Shown here: one piece after another, positions 10,804 through 22,599 of the stretch | Layout of the letters: each line of letters opens with the position of its first letter | Position numbering within the stretch: the first letter of the stretch is position 1 | Source: Stenopsyche tienmushanensis | Taxonomy: Eukaryota > Arthropoda > Insecta > Trichoptera > Stenopsychidae | Assembly (NCBI GenBank): GCA_008973525.1 | Contig: WACJ01000101.1 | Location: forward strand, 1,027,580 to 1,091,579 | Direction: 5' to 3' | DNA length: 64,000 bases | The notes under the pieces: model-generated | What the model saw: the letters and a program-made list of their open reading frames with translations, nothing else | Databases searched by the model: none | What the model was told of the DNA's origin: nothing | Position numbers and translations under genes: made by a program

Positions 10804-10995
10804 GCAGGATACGGTAGGGAAACTACCTTATTTGTAATGCCTTTAAGGCAAACGCATACTTTTTCCTTGTCCAGTGCATGGACACAATAAAAGACTAAGT
10901 TTGCCCTTTCAAATGCCTTTATTTCATCATTTTCAGAATAGTTGTCGCGTCAGAACGCGCGTTTCACATAAGGATGTTTCCATGCCGCATCCAGC
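10804..10995. mobile_element. Complete-looking short MITE, GCGGCAGGGAAAC family
   Basis: The left end is GCAGGATACGGTAGGGAAAC and the right end, inverted, is CATAAGGATGTTTCCATGCC then GCATCCAGC. The ~190-bp length and inverted termini mark a miniature inverted-repeat element. The same end sequences recur at 3862, 12412, 17955, 21113, 33188 and perhaps 49064. The sub-terminal TCGCGTCAGAACGCGCGTTT matches blocks near the right ends at 12565 and 17940. Confidence 0.65.
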
Positions 10996-11788
10996 ATAAT
11001 TTGTGTATTTTTAAATAAAACAAGGTATTATTTCATGATTAAATGTTTATTACCGCAAAATATATCTTCTAATGTATACAAAGCCGCCAATTAAATATTT
11101 AGATGTACAAAACCCTATGCATGAAATAATAAATTAGAATTGCATCCTTGTGGTGTGGAGTGCTTAATTAAATAAGCACGAGGACACGAGCTGTGACGGC
11201 ACACGATCATTACGCTCAATCCTTTATCAGAGTGACGTTCTAATTTGCAATCTCTCGCCTCTCCTTACACGCAGAGAGGGCGGAAAAAATTGAAATTCAT
11301 CACGCATATTTTCCTAGTGGATGAAAAAAATTAATTACCCGGGGAAGAAGAGGGCGCTGTAACAGTTTCAGCTATGATGGCTGCCAGCTTCATATGGGTG
11401 GGTCGGGGGTTCGACGTTTTCAATTAGCCATATTTATGGTAGCACTCACACGAAAGCTCGCCGTTTCCTCTCGAGCTTCACTTTGTTCACCCCCCCCCCC
11501 ACGATGATGGATGAACTACCGTTTCCGGTGTGCCCAGCCGCTCCACAATAAAATATTATTACACTAGTTTTCCGGCGCAAAAGCCTCCGTAAGCCTTGGA
11601 TCAATCGGACATATTCTACGTGTCTGTGAATTCACGCCACGACAAAACAAATCTTCAACCAGCCTTCGACGTATTAATTCAAATTTTTGATTGCTGCAGA
11701 CTTAAGCCGGAGCAAATTTCCCAAACGATCCTCAATGGAATTTAGATTTGCTTAAAAATGCACGCTTATACATTTTTAAATAAAAGTT
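10996..11788. other. Apparently unique, GC-mixed non-coding stretch
   Basis: No ORF with recognisable content. 11150-11720 is less AT-rich than its surroundings, contains no repeat matched elsewhere in the window and has a C(11) run near 11494. It could be conserved non-coding DNA, but only an alignment with related species would show this. Confidence 0.35.
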
Positions 11789-11885
11789 GAAGCTATGTTT
11801 GTGTAATTTATAATAAAATAGAAACGCGCTAGTATATGCGGTGCGGCGCATGTGCGTTGCATGTATACAATGTTTTTGGTTATAC
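11789..11885 (+). repeat. Dispersed repeat family R, copy 3
   Basis: GAAGCTATGTTTGTGTAATT, ATAATAAAATAGAAACGCGC and GCGCATGTGCGTTGCATG correspond to copies 1 and 2; after the first 60 bp the match weakens. Confidence 0.45.
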
Positions 11886-12411
11886 GGAATGTAGTAATAG
11901 AAAAAAATATGGATCCATCATTATACGCGGATAACAACCGACAAAAGACGCCAAAAGCGATCAAAATCTAACCAGGTTTTGGCCTCCGTATCTTGGTATT
12001 TTAATCGTCGATTACTTTGACAAAGGAAAAATCATCAATAACGAATATTATATGGCATTATTAGAGCATTCTACGCAAATAATTTCAATAAAAACTATCC
12101 TATATTTAGGAAGAAGAATATGCGTTAAATGAAAAAATCCTACGAACTTATTGAGTGATGATTATCGTTGCTTTAATAAACTACCAGATTATGAATGTGC
12201 TTTGAAAATATTTGCCATTTAATATTATATTTCTACAAAAAAAACGGTTTACTATTGACATTTCAATAACATTCATTTTTAAAAAATATTTTCATATGAA
12301 ATGTCCGATTTTATTTTTTATTTAGATCAGAGATATTGTTATCGAAAGTCGAAGTTGAAAGCTTTTAGTTTTAGAAAATATGAATTAAAAAGATTCATCT
12401 TTTGTAAATGT

Positions 12412-12612
12412 TGAATGCGGCAGGGAAACTACCTTATTTTAAAATAAAAAACAGTTTAATTATTTTTTTCATGTCACAGAAAAGACATTTAAAGTTATTA
12501 AGTTTAACCTGCATGACAAAAAACGTTCTTTCAAATGAGCAACACCTCATCCTTCTTGAATTAACTGTCGCTTCAGGTGCGTGTTTTTAAATAAAATCTT
12601 ATAAATTGTCTG
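12412..12612 (+). mobile_element. MITE copy, GCGGCAGGGAAAC family
   Basis: The left end GAATGCGGCAGGGAAACTAC and CTTATTTTAAAATAAAAAAC is followed by the family interior (TTTAATTATTTTTTTCATGT, AAAGACATTTAAAG, CATGACAAAAAACG) and the right sub-terminal block AACTGTCGCTTCAGGTGCGT. The extreme right terminus is not matched. A 60-codon open frame inside has no homology that I recognise. Confidence 0.55.
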
Positions 12613-13899
12613 GAAGTATTAAGCATCGAGCCTTTGAGCTTTTAATCAATGATAAAAATATGCGCATGAGGGTTTGATGAATAAAAAATATTTTTTTAAG
12701 GGTGGGCACGTTTAAATATTACGTTTTCGGTTTATCTCCGCAATAAGCATATCGAATTGATACGATAATATAAAAATTGGGCTATTTGGCGTTATATACG
12801 TTTCGGGGTTTAGTGTTATATCGCAGTAAAAATATTTTTGTATATGTACTAATAATGGCTTACTAAACGAAGCTAACGGGGTAAGGCTGCGAAACGGAGC
12901 AGACCTACCCTTAAGTGTTAATCTACTTCGCACCTTTCGTATTTTTATATTTTTTGGGTGATTTATAACCGAACTGGATCCTACTTTTGCGCTGTAGAGA
13001 GTACCACCATCTTTCATGATGGGCAGACTCCATTAGGATTTTTTTTATTAAAGAAAATAACAATTTTCATCCCAGAATATCTTTATCTGTTATTGTCTCA
13101 TTGCATTATTCGATTAATTTTATACTCAATTATCAGCCCTCCATAAATGACTTAATATTTAGCATTTTATGTGCAAATATTTAAACAAAATTTCCATACC
13201 ATTTAAATAGGGTTCAAATATACAGGATGTATAAATAGTATGGGTTCGATCAAGGTCTTGTATTTAAATTGCAGAATTAAAATTAATTAAAACGAATTTA
13301 AATTTTACATACGATCTTTAAGATAATTCCGGATTAAATTAGACTCATCCAGATCCTTATTTGTAATATCAGAATCCAGCAATGCTTGTTATATTTTTGT
13401 TCAAATACACACGTAATTCAAATACAATTAAATAATTACACGCAAGCACGAGATCGTCATTAAAACTAATGGTTCGGAGTGGCCCGATCTCCAAGTGACC
13501 CTTCGGTGCGATTTCTGCAGCCGAACAACGCAGCGATCGGCAGCCGCCGCTACGACGAAGGCAACATAGAAATTGAGTTTGTTTACATTTTACTTTTAAC
13601 GTTGTAACCCACACAGTGACCGTATGATTGCCTTCATCCCCTCTTTTAATTGATTTATTTTTACTTATTTTATTTATTGATTTACTTACTTTAGTTGTTG
13701 ATTTATTTATTTTATTTATTTCACTGTTCATGTCAATCTTTCAGAATGAACCCGACGAGAGGTTCGAAATATCGGATAAGGTAAAAAATTCGTTTTTAAC
13801 TTTTTACCTAAAAACCTTAACGCGATCGAACACCCGGCTATTTGTCAATATTTTGATAATTAAAATAATTTAAATATGACTCGCGTAAATCTGAAAAAC

Positions 13900-13901
<2 letters not shown>
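12613..13901. other. No recognised gene; two GC-richer patches
   Basis: 12870-12950 and 13480-13570 are GC-richer than the surroundings. Open frames on the minus strand (13017-12712, 101 codons; 13731-13369, 120 codons) span them but show only low-complexity Lys/Asn/Ser runs or no domain. I do not call genes. Confidence 0.3.

Positions 13902-13937
<36 letters not shown>
13902..13937. repeat. (AT)n microsatellite
   Basis: An uninterrupted run of about 15 AT units followed by GTATATG. Confidence 0.9.
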
Positions 13938-15328
13938 GACTTTTATTGATTACTTTCCGGACACCCTAATAGAGTGTATTTGATAGCAAATCGATTTGTA
14001 TATTTTGAAAGTGATTAATGAATTTAATTTTATAATCTTTTGATCAAAGGCCCTTTTGTCGTGTTCTGTTTTGGAATGACTTTTGTCCTACAAAAACAGC
14101 ACGGACGGAATAACGATCCATAGATTGATGCTTCATAAAGAAGCCATTTTCGCAGGGAATTTTTATGGCACAAAAAATAAGGTAATGGCGGAGGCCCTTT
14201 TCGGGGATAGTTATATTCCATCGAATTTAATTCGAAAGTAAAATAATGCGACAAAGGAATATTTACATTATTCATCTTAATAGCTAGCATATAGCTCCTG
14301 GAACGAAATTTCAATGAAAACACCGGTTGCTTCGGTATAAATCGTTTTTTTTTTATGTATTCTTCGCCAAAAGGCTAACGACTCAAGCTCACTTAACGAC
14401 GTTGACTCGGATAGTGATCTATATTCTGATAATTTACGATGGACCAAATTACGGGGAAAATCCTTATTTTAAAACTGCCATAGGGAACACTTTGTGTGGT
14501 ATAGGCTGAATTAAAATAACTATAAATTTTGATATGGGAAAAACGCCAAAAATTTGCTCAAATGAGTTAGAATCTACTCATTTGAATTATCTCCATTATA
14601 AACCTTGAAAATTTCCGAAATGCTGTAAACTGTATTTTTATTCAATATTTTATCTTTCTCATTTAGTTCAAATATTTTATGTTTTCTGTCATTTGATATA
14701 GACATAAGCTATGAACCATAATGGATATTCTGAGAATTTTCCACAACAATTTATTGAAGCCCATTGATTAAATTCTGTTTAGTATACGGAGAATCTGCCT
14801 AAATTCATTTTTTTTTGTAACTTAAATTTATCTAATAAAAGTAAATGTAAAACGTTTTATGTTTCCATCGTCCGAATATGGCTTTGTTATTGAATAATTT
14901 TGCTTCTGAATACATTAATTAATAATTTTGATTCGATTATCGGACGTTTTAATATGAAATATCCGATTTTAAGCCGGTCTTAAATGAGCAATTTTTGACA
15001 TTTTTTGTTATATTTGGTAATGTGGATAAATCAAATAAATTAAAGAAGCAATAAATAAATAAGAATATTGTGAGGAAAAAGATAAGTTTATGATTAATAA
15101 CAATATTATAAATATTTTCATATCAAGTGTCCGATTTTCAATAACTTTTAAACGTGTATCAATTGTTAAAAATCATGAATACAACACTTTTGGACTTATT
15201 TTTTTTTCGTTTAAAAAAATTGAATGCTTTTCTGATGAACCACGTAGAAGACCGACTTTGCAGAGTTTATGAAGAAGAGCTACGGTCGGAGAATGAACGG
15301 AATCCATCGAATAATGCAACTAACATAA
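13938..15328. other. No recognised gene; motif copies related to a mariner terminus
   Basis: AT-rich. TTTTAATATGAAATATCCGA (14949) and TATTTTCATATCAAGTGTCC (15112) resemble the terminal motif of the mariner copy at 22600-23595 (TATTTTCATATGAAATGTCT), so decayed ends of that family may lie here. Confidence 0.3.
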
Positions 15329-15330
15329 AT

Positions 15331-16256
15331 AAGGGGTGTCCCATAAGTTTATTTCGTTTTCATATTAAAAATAAAATAAGCAATAATTTGTATTACATCA
15401 AAATTTATTGAATAATATACGATCCATTCTATTCTATTACCTTTCTCCATATCTTTGGAAGCCTCATAATGCCTTCTTGCCTAAATTTTGATAAATAATA
15501 AAAATATTGATCAAGGTACATTTTTATGTCATTTTTTGAATTAAAATTTTTACATTGTAAAGAATTTTTCTATGAAAGAAATAAGTAAGAATCATCTGAA
15601 GGGGCAATGTCCGGAGAGTAGGGAGGATGAGGTAAAACATGCCAGTCAAATGATGATAATTTATTTCTGACGAGCAAAGACACATGAGGCCTGGCGTTTT
15701 CGTGATGAAAAACAATGTCTCGTCTGCTCGCTAATTCTGGCCGTTTTTTGGCAATTGCATCCTTTTGATTGTCTAGTTGTAAACAATATTTTGTTGAATT
15801 GATCGTTTCACCTTGTTGAAATAGTTTATAATAATCTACCCCATTCCAGTCTCACCAAATCTATAACAAAACTTTTTTTTGGATGTAGGCCAGGTTTAGC
15901 TACAGTTAAAGCTTCTGTACCCTTGGTCCAAGACCGTTTACGTTAGATATTCTCATAGAGTATCTAACTTTCATCTCCAGTGACAAGTCTCTTCAAAAAG
16001 ATTGGTTATTATGTCGTTGGAGAAGAAGATCGCATGTTGAAATATGCTGAAGTTTATTTGTGTCAGTCAGTTCATGAGGAAGCCACACATTTAAACGATT
16101 GATGTAGCCCAATTTTGTCAGATGATTATGGACGGATGTTCGTGGAATTTCTAACTTATTAGCTATTTCGCGAACAGTATATCGCGGAATTTTTTTCAAC
16201 CATGGCTATGATAAGATCTGTGTTTATTTGCGAAAGAGACTTATGGGACAACCTAA
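15331..16256 (-). mobile_element. Mariner element (irritans-like), deleted copy with both ends
   Basis: The inverted termini are AGGGGTGTCCCATAAGTTT at the left and, as reverse complement, TTAGGTTGTCCCATAAGTC at the right, with TA next to the right end. At about 925 bp it is shorter than a ~1.3-kb autonomous mariner. The minus strand codes remnants of a transposase: a helix-turn-helix region near the N terminus (16199-15993), the start of the catalytic core (VTGDES-like), and further on the conserved HVLPHPPYSPDIAPSD stretch (about 15660-15610), where the last catalytic Asp should be. Stops and frame changes leave it inactive. Confidence 0.82.
15993..16199 (-). pseudogene. Mariner transposase N-terminal HTH remnant
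   Basis: A 68-codon open frame reads RYTVREIANKLEIPRTSVHN, then HLTKLGYINRLNVWLPHELT and NKLQHISTCDLLLQRHNNQS. This matches the DNA-binding second helix-turn-helix and linker of irritans-subfamily mariner transposases. In an intact protein the next segment would be the catalytic DDE core; here the frame breaks right after it, and the core is only partly recognisable at lower coordinates on the same strand. It lies inside the element bounded by the GTCCCATAAGT inverted termini. Confidence 0.82.
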
Positions 16257-16258
16257 TA

Positions 16259-17939
16259 TTAATAGTTTACTATTCATAGCACAAAAAAAATGCTTATGAA
16301 TAGTTCTACAAAATAATTGACTTATAAAAATGTTTCAGTACGTTCGTATTGACTGTACTAGTGTGAATGTGAACTGAAGGAAGCTGAAATATGAACATTT
16401 CAAAAATCCTAAATATTCAAGGCATTATCTAATCATTTTCATCTTATTGCAATCATAAAGCTTACCTTTGATCGAATCAAGATGCAATTTTTGAAATAAT
16501 TTAATCGCACATTTAGTATGAAAACTCCCAACAAAAAAAGTTTCCATGTTGTTGTTTTTAATTGAATTTTTCATTATTATATTATTGTTCGCGTTATTTT
16601 TAAAAACTGGATTTGCATCTGACGGTAACTTGTCATGGGAGTCTGCAGGGTAATGTGTAGTCTTTTCCCCTGTGAAACGTTTAAAAAGGGAAATGCAAAA
16701 AAGTACCGGGAATTTCGACCAAATCCAGACCAAAAAATTTCAAATGTATGCAAAATTCATACTGTTTCATTAAAATGTATAAATTATATGGAAATTTATG
16801 TATGAGAATGTGAGAAATTTTACGATATGAAGTTTTCTCCTTGTGCGAAAGAAAAACGACGCTCATTCAAAATAAAATTTTAATGCACTCATAAATTTCT
16901 TATAAATTGAGAACAACTATACAAAGTTTTTGCATAATAAGCATGTCTTGGTTTAGAAATATTCAATTTCATATTTAGAAATATAAACGACGATATTGCA
17001 ATGCAATTTATATCCAATCTAAATTAAATATTTAATTAAATATGTCCTACGCATAATCAACGTATTTTGAACCTATTTTTACGGAATATGATCCATTAAA
17101 ACTTATTAAAATGATGGATATACAGTTAAGTGGCATTTATCTTAATTCGAATTTTTATTTATCTTGGAGATGGATCAGCTACGAGATAACAGTCAAATCG
17201 ACGGGAAGAACGCCGTTCTTCCCGCCTGCGCGTTTCAAAGCGGAAAAAGGTCGCTTTGTATCTGGGTCACATATTATTGATCATCTTTAAATGCACGTTG
17301 AACATTGCTGCACCACTTTTTCTTGCCAAAAAATATAATATTTTGAGAATTCAAATACCTTTTAAAAAGATCATAATACTACCTGATAGTGAATTTATTT
17401 TGCTTATGGAAAGAAAATGTAATTCTTTGGATTGTTGTTGAGGCGAGGTGGATTCTTTAGAGAGTCTCTCGCATGGGGTCGTAACTCATGGAGTCTCATT
17501 AACGGCTGAACCATAAATCCATTCATTAAGGATTGTTAAAGGAAATTAAGCGGCGTGTTTACAGCACAGCCTGCGGTCATCCACTTTTTATAACGATTTT
17601 ACGTCCCTAACAAGTGACGCAACCCTGGCCGCTTTATGTCCCGCCAACAACAGCGACCTACCCTCATTAACAGAATATTTTAAATATTTTTTCCTCTAAC
17701 GGCTTGCGATTTTCTGCTAGACTAGACTAAGACATTGTGACACCATGAAGGAAACATTTTTTTTCAATTTGAAAGTAAAGTTTTCCCCCTATATTAAAAA
17801 CAGTATTGAAAAAAATTTATATCAACAATTTTAAATCAATTAATTTATGTTTTTTTCTCATTTGCTGTATAATTTTTTCTAAACCTTAAAGTTTATTCTT
17901 TTAAATAAAAGTCATGATATACTATTCGAAATAACTATC
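16259..17939. other. No recognised gene
   Basis: AT-rich. 17160-17700 is less AT-rich and apparently single-copy, with TAAT-containing motifs; it shows no open frame of interest. Confidence 0.3.
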
Positions 17940-17986
17940 GCTTCAGAGTGTGCGTTTCAAATAAGGAAGTTTCCCTGCCGCAGCAT
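17940..17986 (-). repeat. MITE right terminus, GCGGCAGGGAAAC family
   Basis: TTTCAAATAAGGAAGTTTCC followed by CTGCCGCAGC is the reverse complement of the family's left end. The preceding ACTATCGCTTCAGAGTGTGC matches the sub-terminal block at 12565. Confidence 0.6.
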
Positions 17987-18075
17987 ATATTAACGAACAT
18001 GCTTATGGCATATCAAATTTTCAAAAAGTCAAAAACGTGTACACATACTCACGAAAAACAATGTGTGTATATACA

Positions 18076-18490
18076 TTATCAAATTTTATTTTCAAAATCA
18101 GTCACATACAGTCAATCGAGAAACATTTTGCCAAAAAAAATATGTTGAGCGGTGAGGTCCATTTTTGGATGAATCGATGTGTAAACGAGCAAAATTTTAG
18201 GGTTTGGGATGAAAACAATCCACACGAGATCCACCAGCATCAAATGCATTCCGAAAAAGTCACTGTTTGGTGCGGATTTTGATCTGACGGAATCATTTTT
18301 CCGTACTTCTTCCAAAACAAAATTGGCATTGTCATTATCGCTAGCGGCGAGCGCTAAAGATTGATGATAATCAACTTCTTGTAGTCTAAACTGAATGATA
18401 TAGATACCGAGGACATGTGGTTCCAATAGGACGGCGCCACATGTCACACATCGCATGCCACGATGTATATTCTGCACCAGCTATTTAAGC
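18076..18490 (+). pseudogene. Tc1/mariner-superfamily transposase fragment (family D)
   Basis: Plus-strand reading, broken by several stops: a degraded catalytic start (SGEVHFWMNRCVNEQNFRVW), NPHEIHQHQMHSEKVTVWCG, YFFQNK, and then DMWFQ, a stop, DGATCHT and ATMYILHQLF. The expected first Asp of the core (SDE in family members) is replaced, and the second catalytic position lies at the Q-stop-DGATCH stretch. The family, widespread in insects, is a DDE transposase with an FxxNGxVNKQNxRxW core start. Related remnants are at 27460-27640 (+), 45905-46520 (-) and 62170-62600 (-). This copy is inactive. Confidence 0.75.
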
Positions 18491-19877
18491 CTCTAAGGTT
18501 AAGATCTCATTAAATATGTATTGAATATATCAACCCCCTTAACACTATATCATACTGGAAATCCAATTTTAATTTTATTTTGATATACAGAAGCATTGAG
18601 GATGTATCCGAAATATGGGGAGATAAACGAAAATTATTAATAAAAAATAACAGCATGTCCTATATGTATGCCAATGGGCGTATCTGAGTTATATTTTGAT
18701 CTTATAAAACTTTTTCGTATTATATGGAGTGCTTCACAAAAGCACTTTAACATAAGTATCGAACGAATTTGAGTTTAGAATTTTATTTTTCCGAATTCAG
18801 GTCAATGCGATGGGGTTGTCTTAAGTTAATAGTTTGGATATAGATTTATTTTATTAATTTTAATATTTTTTATATCCTAATATGCATCCTCAAGCTTAAA
18901 GACACGTAGACATCCCTTGTCGATTCGCAACAACAATTGATTATGGGCGAGCAAAGGCCGTCTCATTTGTTAGCGCTACTTAATGCATTTGCAGATACTA
19001 ATTGATAATCATAAATGCAATACCTTCTTGAGAAATTTACTGACATTTATAGAAGTCTCTTTGGTGATATAGTGCTTCTGTGGGAACGTTCAAATTTTCA
19101 AAAACCCGAAATCGAAAATAAATTTAAAATGCTTTTCACACCTAATTAAACTTTATTTTGCATCAGCCATTGAATCCGAAACGATGTAAGTTGGTAATTC
19201 GGAAAGATTTTATTGTGTTAATAAAGTTGTAGCATAGATTCGATTTACTCACTTGGACTCCATTCAAAGATTTAAAAAAGCTTTAGAGAATACTTTGGTT
19301 TAGAGCAAAATTTTAGCAGAACATAAAAAAGTCGAACAGTTTAATGGAGCGCAGAAGAAATATGGAGTCTTTTATTCCCGGTGTAAATAAATATACAATT
19401 TCAATACCTGGATACATACCCCACTAGCTACGGCCTGTTGGATGGAAAAAGATTTAAAACAAAGGTATATTTGATATGAAAAATATGTATGAGAAATTCC
19501 GGTATATAGACATTAAGAACAAAGTAACTTTCATTTTATATTGCTTATCGAACTCTAATATTACGAAAGAAACATTTTGAATTCAATAGTTTTAATATAA
19601 AAAATTGGAAATATTATTTGCATAATTGATTTAATACATATATGCCACCGCCTGTACTAACTAGCTCGTCCGCGATCAGTCCACTTTAATCGTAGACTTC
19701 ATTCAATTATTATAATTATTGCCGGGATATAGAATATAGTTCCGGGAGTGAGATAATGTTTATTGGAAATTTAATTGAAACGGGAAAAAAAATTAAAACA
19801 GTTCGTAAATGAAATTTTTGACATAATAATTTGAATAAATAAAATTCTATTAGAAATACAAACGACACTACAAATAA
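18491..19877. other. No recognised feature
   Basis: AT-rich, no supported gene. No terminus for the preceding transposase fragment could be fixed. Confidence 0.3.
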
Positions 19878-19952
19878 AGCGCTATGGAAAGCATACTCTC
19901 TCTGAATCACTCGAGTGCACCCGCAGCATGTGCGGGCATACTCATCAAAGGA
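19878..19952 (+). repeat. Dispersed repeat S, copy 1
   Basis: GCGCTATGGAAAGCATACTC, then GAATCACTCGAGTGCACCCG and CATGTGCGGGCATACTCATC. The same blocks occur at 22397-22490. The internal ...GCATACTC...GGGCATACTC is itself a short tandem-like duplication. Confidence 0.5.
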
Positions 19953-20077
19953 TAAGGACGACTTCCATTAAATGGATATTAAGTAAGTGCAAAATATTAA
20001 TGAAACCCGACTTCATTGACCCAAAAATAAAATTGGGACCTCAAATTCATTTGAATTTTACGCTTAAAATATGTCAT

Positions 20078-20835
20078 TTAACGCGTTCCGTGCCACGTCC
20101 ACCGTATATGGTGGACGCGGCGCGGATTTCTTTCGGACGTTTTCTTCCTCCATTTAAATACGATTTAACAAGTTATTTATTTTCTATTCAATGGAATTAG
20201 CACATGCAAATATTAAATAAACAGAATATAATAAATATATGTTTATATATAACATATAAAGGCATAAAATTAAAATAACTAAAATATACATATAAAATAT
20301 GTTTAAATGTTATAAAGTTATGTTTAAAATAAAATATAACTTTATATAATGTTACCACCTATTCATTGAAACAATTCAATCACATATGAGGTGATTTTGG
20401 ACGATTAGGACAACATCTTGCGACTTTTTTTGCATTTTTTTTTCGCTTCCCAGAGATTGAGAATTTGTCAGTCAGTCAAACAGTCTCTAAAAAGCAAATC
20501 TAGCGTCTCCCTGTTACATATTTCTACGATTTACAAATGTTAACTTTACGAACGTCTTTCTTAAATGTCTTTAAGATGGACAACTGTCTAAATATCTTTC
20601 GAGATCGACCTCGAAACTTGCATTCCTACCCTTGTCTGTTCGCACTTGCTTATCTTCACTTTTTTTTTGTTAATTTGACTAATAGTAGAGTCAAGCTTGT
20701 CGATCTAAGATAAAAAAAACACCTGAGAGAAGATACGCCATATATTGTCCATGTTTATCCCGTGCATTTCAATTTTGCATCGCTATCCCTTCTGTTTACG
20801 CACCGACTATTGAATTTGGGCGTGGAACGTGTTAA
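20078..20835. mobile_element. TTAA-flanked non-autonomous element (piggyBac-like)
   Basis: The left end is TTAACGCGTTCCGTGCC and the right end, inverted, is GGGCGTGGAACGTGTTAA. TTAA target duplications and 13-14-bp imperfect inverted repeats (CGCGTTCCGTGCC against CACGTTCCACGCCC) bound about 750 bp. Just inside the left end lies an ACCGTATATGGTGGACGCGG near-palindrome. No transposase reading is present. TTAA is also the target of Kolobok-type elements, so the superfamily call is an inference. Confidence 0.55.
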
Positions 20836-22396
20836 GAAAAATAATATTTTATATACAATAATAATGATGTGCCCACTGTTCTACACATAGAACGCATTTA
20901 TTTTTATTTTTATTAATTGTAATTATTTTCAATTTATGCAACATTGCTTAAATATAATATTATACTAAGCTTCTTATATTGTGATATTGCATGAGCTAAG
21001 CTTTGAAAATGTGCAAGCACTAAATCTCAGTTCACTGCAATTGATGTCATAGCAATAATTAATCAATGGTATTTTAATACTCTTAGGAATTTAGTGCTTA
21101 TGCAGGATGCGGCAGAGAAACTACCTTATTTAAAACTATTTTTTCCATAACATTTAAAAATATTTCACTGAATGATCGTTACTAAACCTTCTTTTTTTCT
21201 TTAAAGTCCTTATGATATCTTGTTCCATATTCGATATCGGACATAAGGGATTATGCTATTATTATGCTATTATTTAAACAATAAAAATGATTATATATCA
21301 TATTGTTAACAAGAATTGAAAAAAAAAATCGGAAAATAATGGATTTCTTTTGGGATAACCTAATATATATTATATGATACATTTATTCCACGTTTCATTG
21401 GTTTCAGTAATAGGCGGTAATTTTATATTAAAAATCGACTTGAAAGCCTTGATCTTTGTGATATAATTTGAGAACCAATTGAAGTATTGTCTCTTTGTAG
21501 ATCGTACGCACATAGGGAAATGAAAAAACTCATAATATTGTCATATGATATCGCATTACGTTGCGGAAGGATCTTTGACATATGAAAAGCTTAGCGAATT
21601 TCATCCCACTTTCACTCATTCTCCTCCTTGTTTTAAGCCTCTTCTTTCTACAGCTCTCTCCCCTTCGTATGAAATTATTATTATTGCGTAAGGAATAAGC
21701 GGGAAAAAAGAGGCCCCATATCGGTTGCTCGATTCCATTATGCTTAACTCCCTAATACTGCTACAACACATGTCTCTGCTATACACCATTCTAAAATATT
21801 GTATTCTTTTCTTCGCAGCGTTTACTTACTAACGAATAAATTCACTTCCCAAGTATATCCTTTGTGTTTCGTTGTCACTTACCAGGCTAAATAAACATGT
21901 CGATAATTCCATATGGATTCATCCAAAAGCGATTCGATCCCATAACTAAATTTTGCTCACAAGGAAAAACATGCTTGACCTTCTAATCATACTGAAATTC
22001 TTTCATCCAATATTTTCATCCTCTTCCAGATTCCCGCCTCGTTATTAGCGCGTTGTACATCAAGATTAAGGACGTCAGATTGCGAGTCCAGCAATTCGCT
22101 TACATCATTGTTGTCAATTTCATCAAAGCCTGGATCATCGTTCGTGTACACATTAAACTAGCTTCGATCGAGTAAATATATATTTAGGCATTATATCTAC
22201 ATTAACACAGAAACGCCCACGATGTTCAATCAATAAATTTAAGACCATACCCAGTGCTGACCACACACAATATAAAAGTTTGCACAAGATCACAGCCATA
22301 GAGAGTCGATTTTCAGTCCTTATAAATTGGATAAATTTAAAAAAATATTTTCATCACAAAAGAAATTTCATCATAGCATTGGCCATAATTAAAAAG
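20836..22396. other. No gene; one MITE end and a weak mariner-like end
   Basis: 21113-21200 carries GCAGGATGCGGCAGAGAAAC and the start of the GCGGCAGGGAAAC-family interior (ATGATCGTTACTAAACC). TTCTTTTGGGATAACCTAAT at 21345 resembles a diverged irritans-mariner terminus. The remainder is AT-rich and unassigned. Confidence 0.4.
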
Positions 22397-22490
22397 CGCT
22401 ATGGAGCACCGCTCGCAACATGTGAGGGCATACTCTTTCTAGATCACCCAAATGCGCCCACAACATATGCGGGCATACTCATCAGCATAT
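22397..22490 (+). repeat. Dispersed repeat S, copy 2
   Basis: GCGCTATGGAGCACCGCTCG, TGAGGGCATACTC, AGATCACCCAAATGCGCCCA and TATGCGGGCATACTCATCAG match copy 1 block by block. Confidence 0.5.
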
Positions 22491-22599
22491 TTTAAGCACT
22501 GACTCACAGCTCGTGATATTGAACAGCATGGTCCTTGATATAGTTTAAAAAGCTTACATTATCAGAAAATCATTTTCAATCCCAAATAAAATAAAATCA

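Noticed and set aside
13369..13731. 120-codon minus-strand gene
   Set aside because: The first third is a Ser/Asn/Lys repeat from TTATTTATT-type sequence, and the rest has no recognisable domain.
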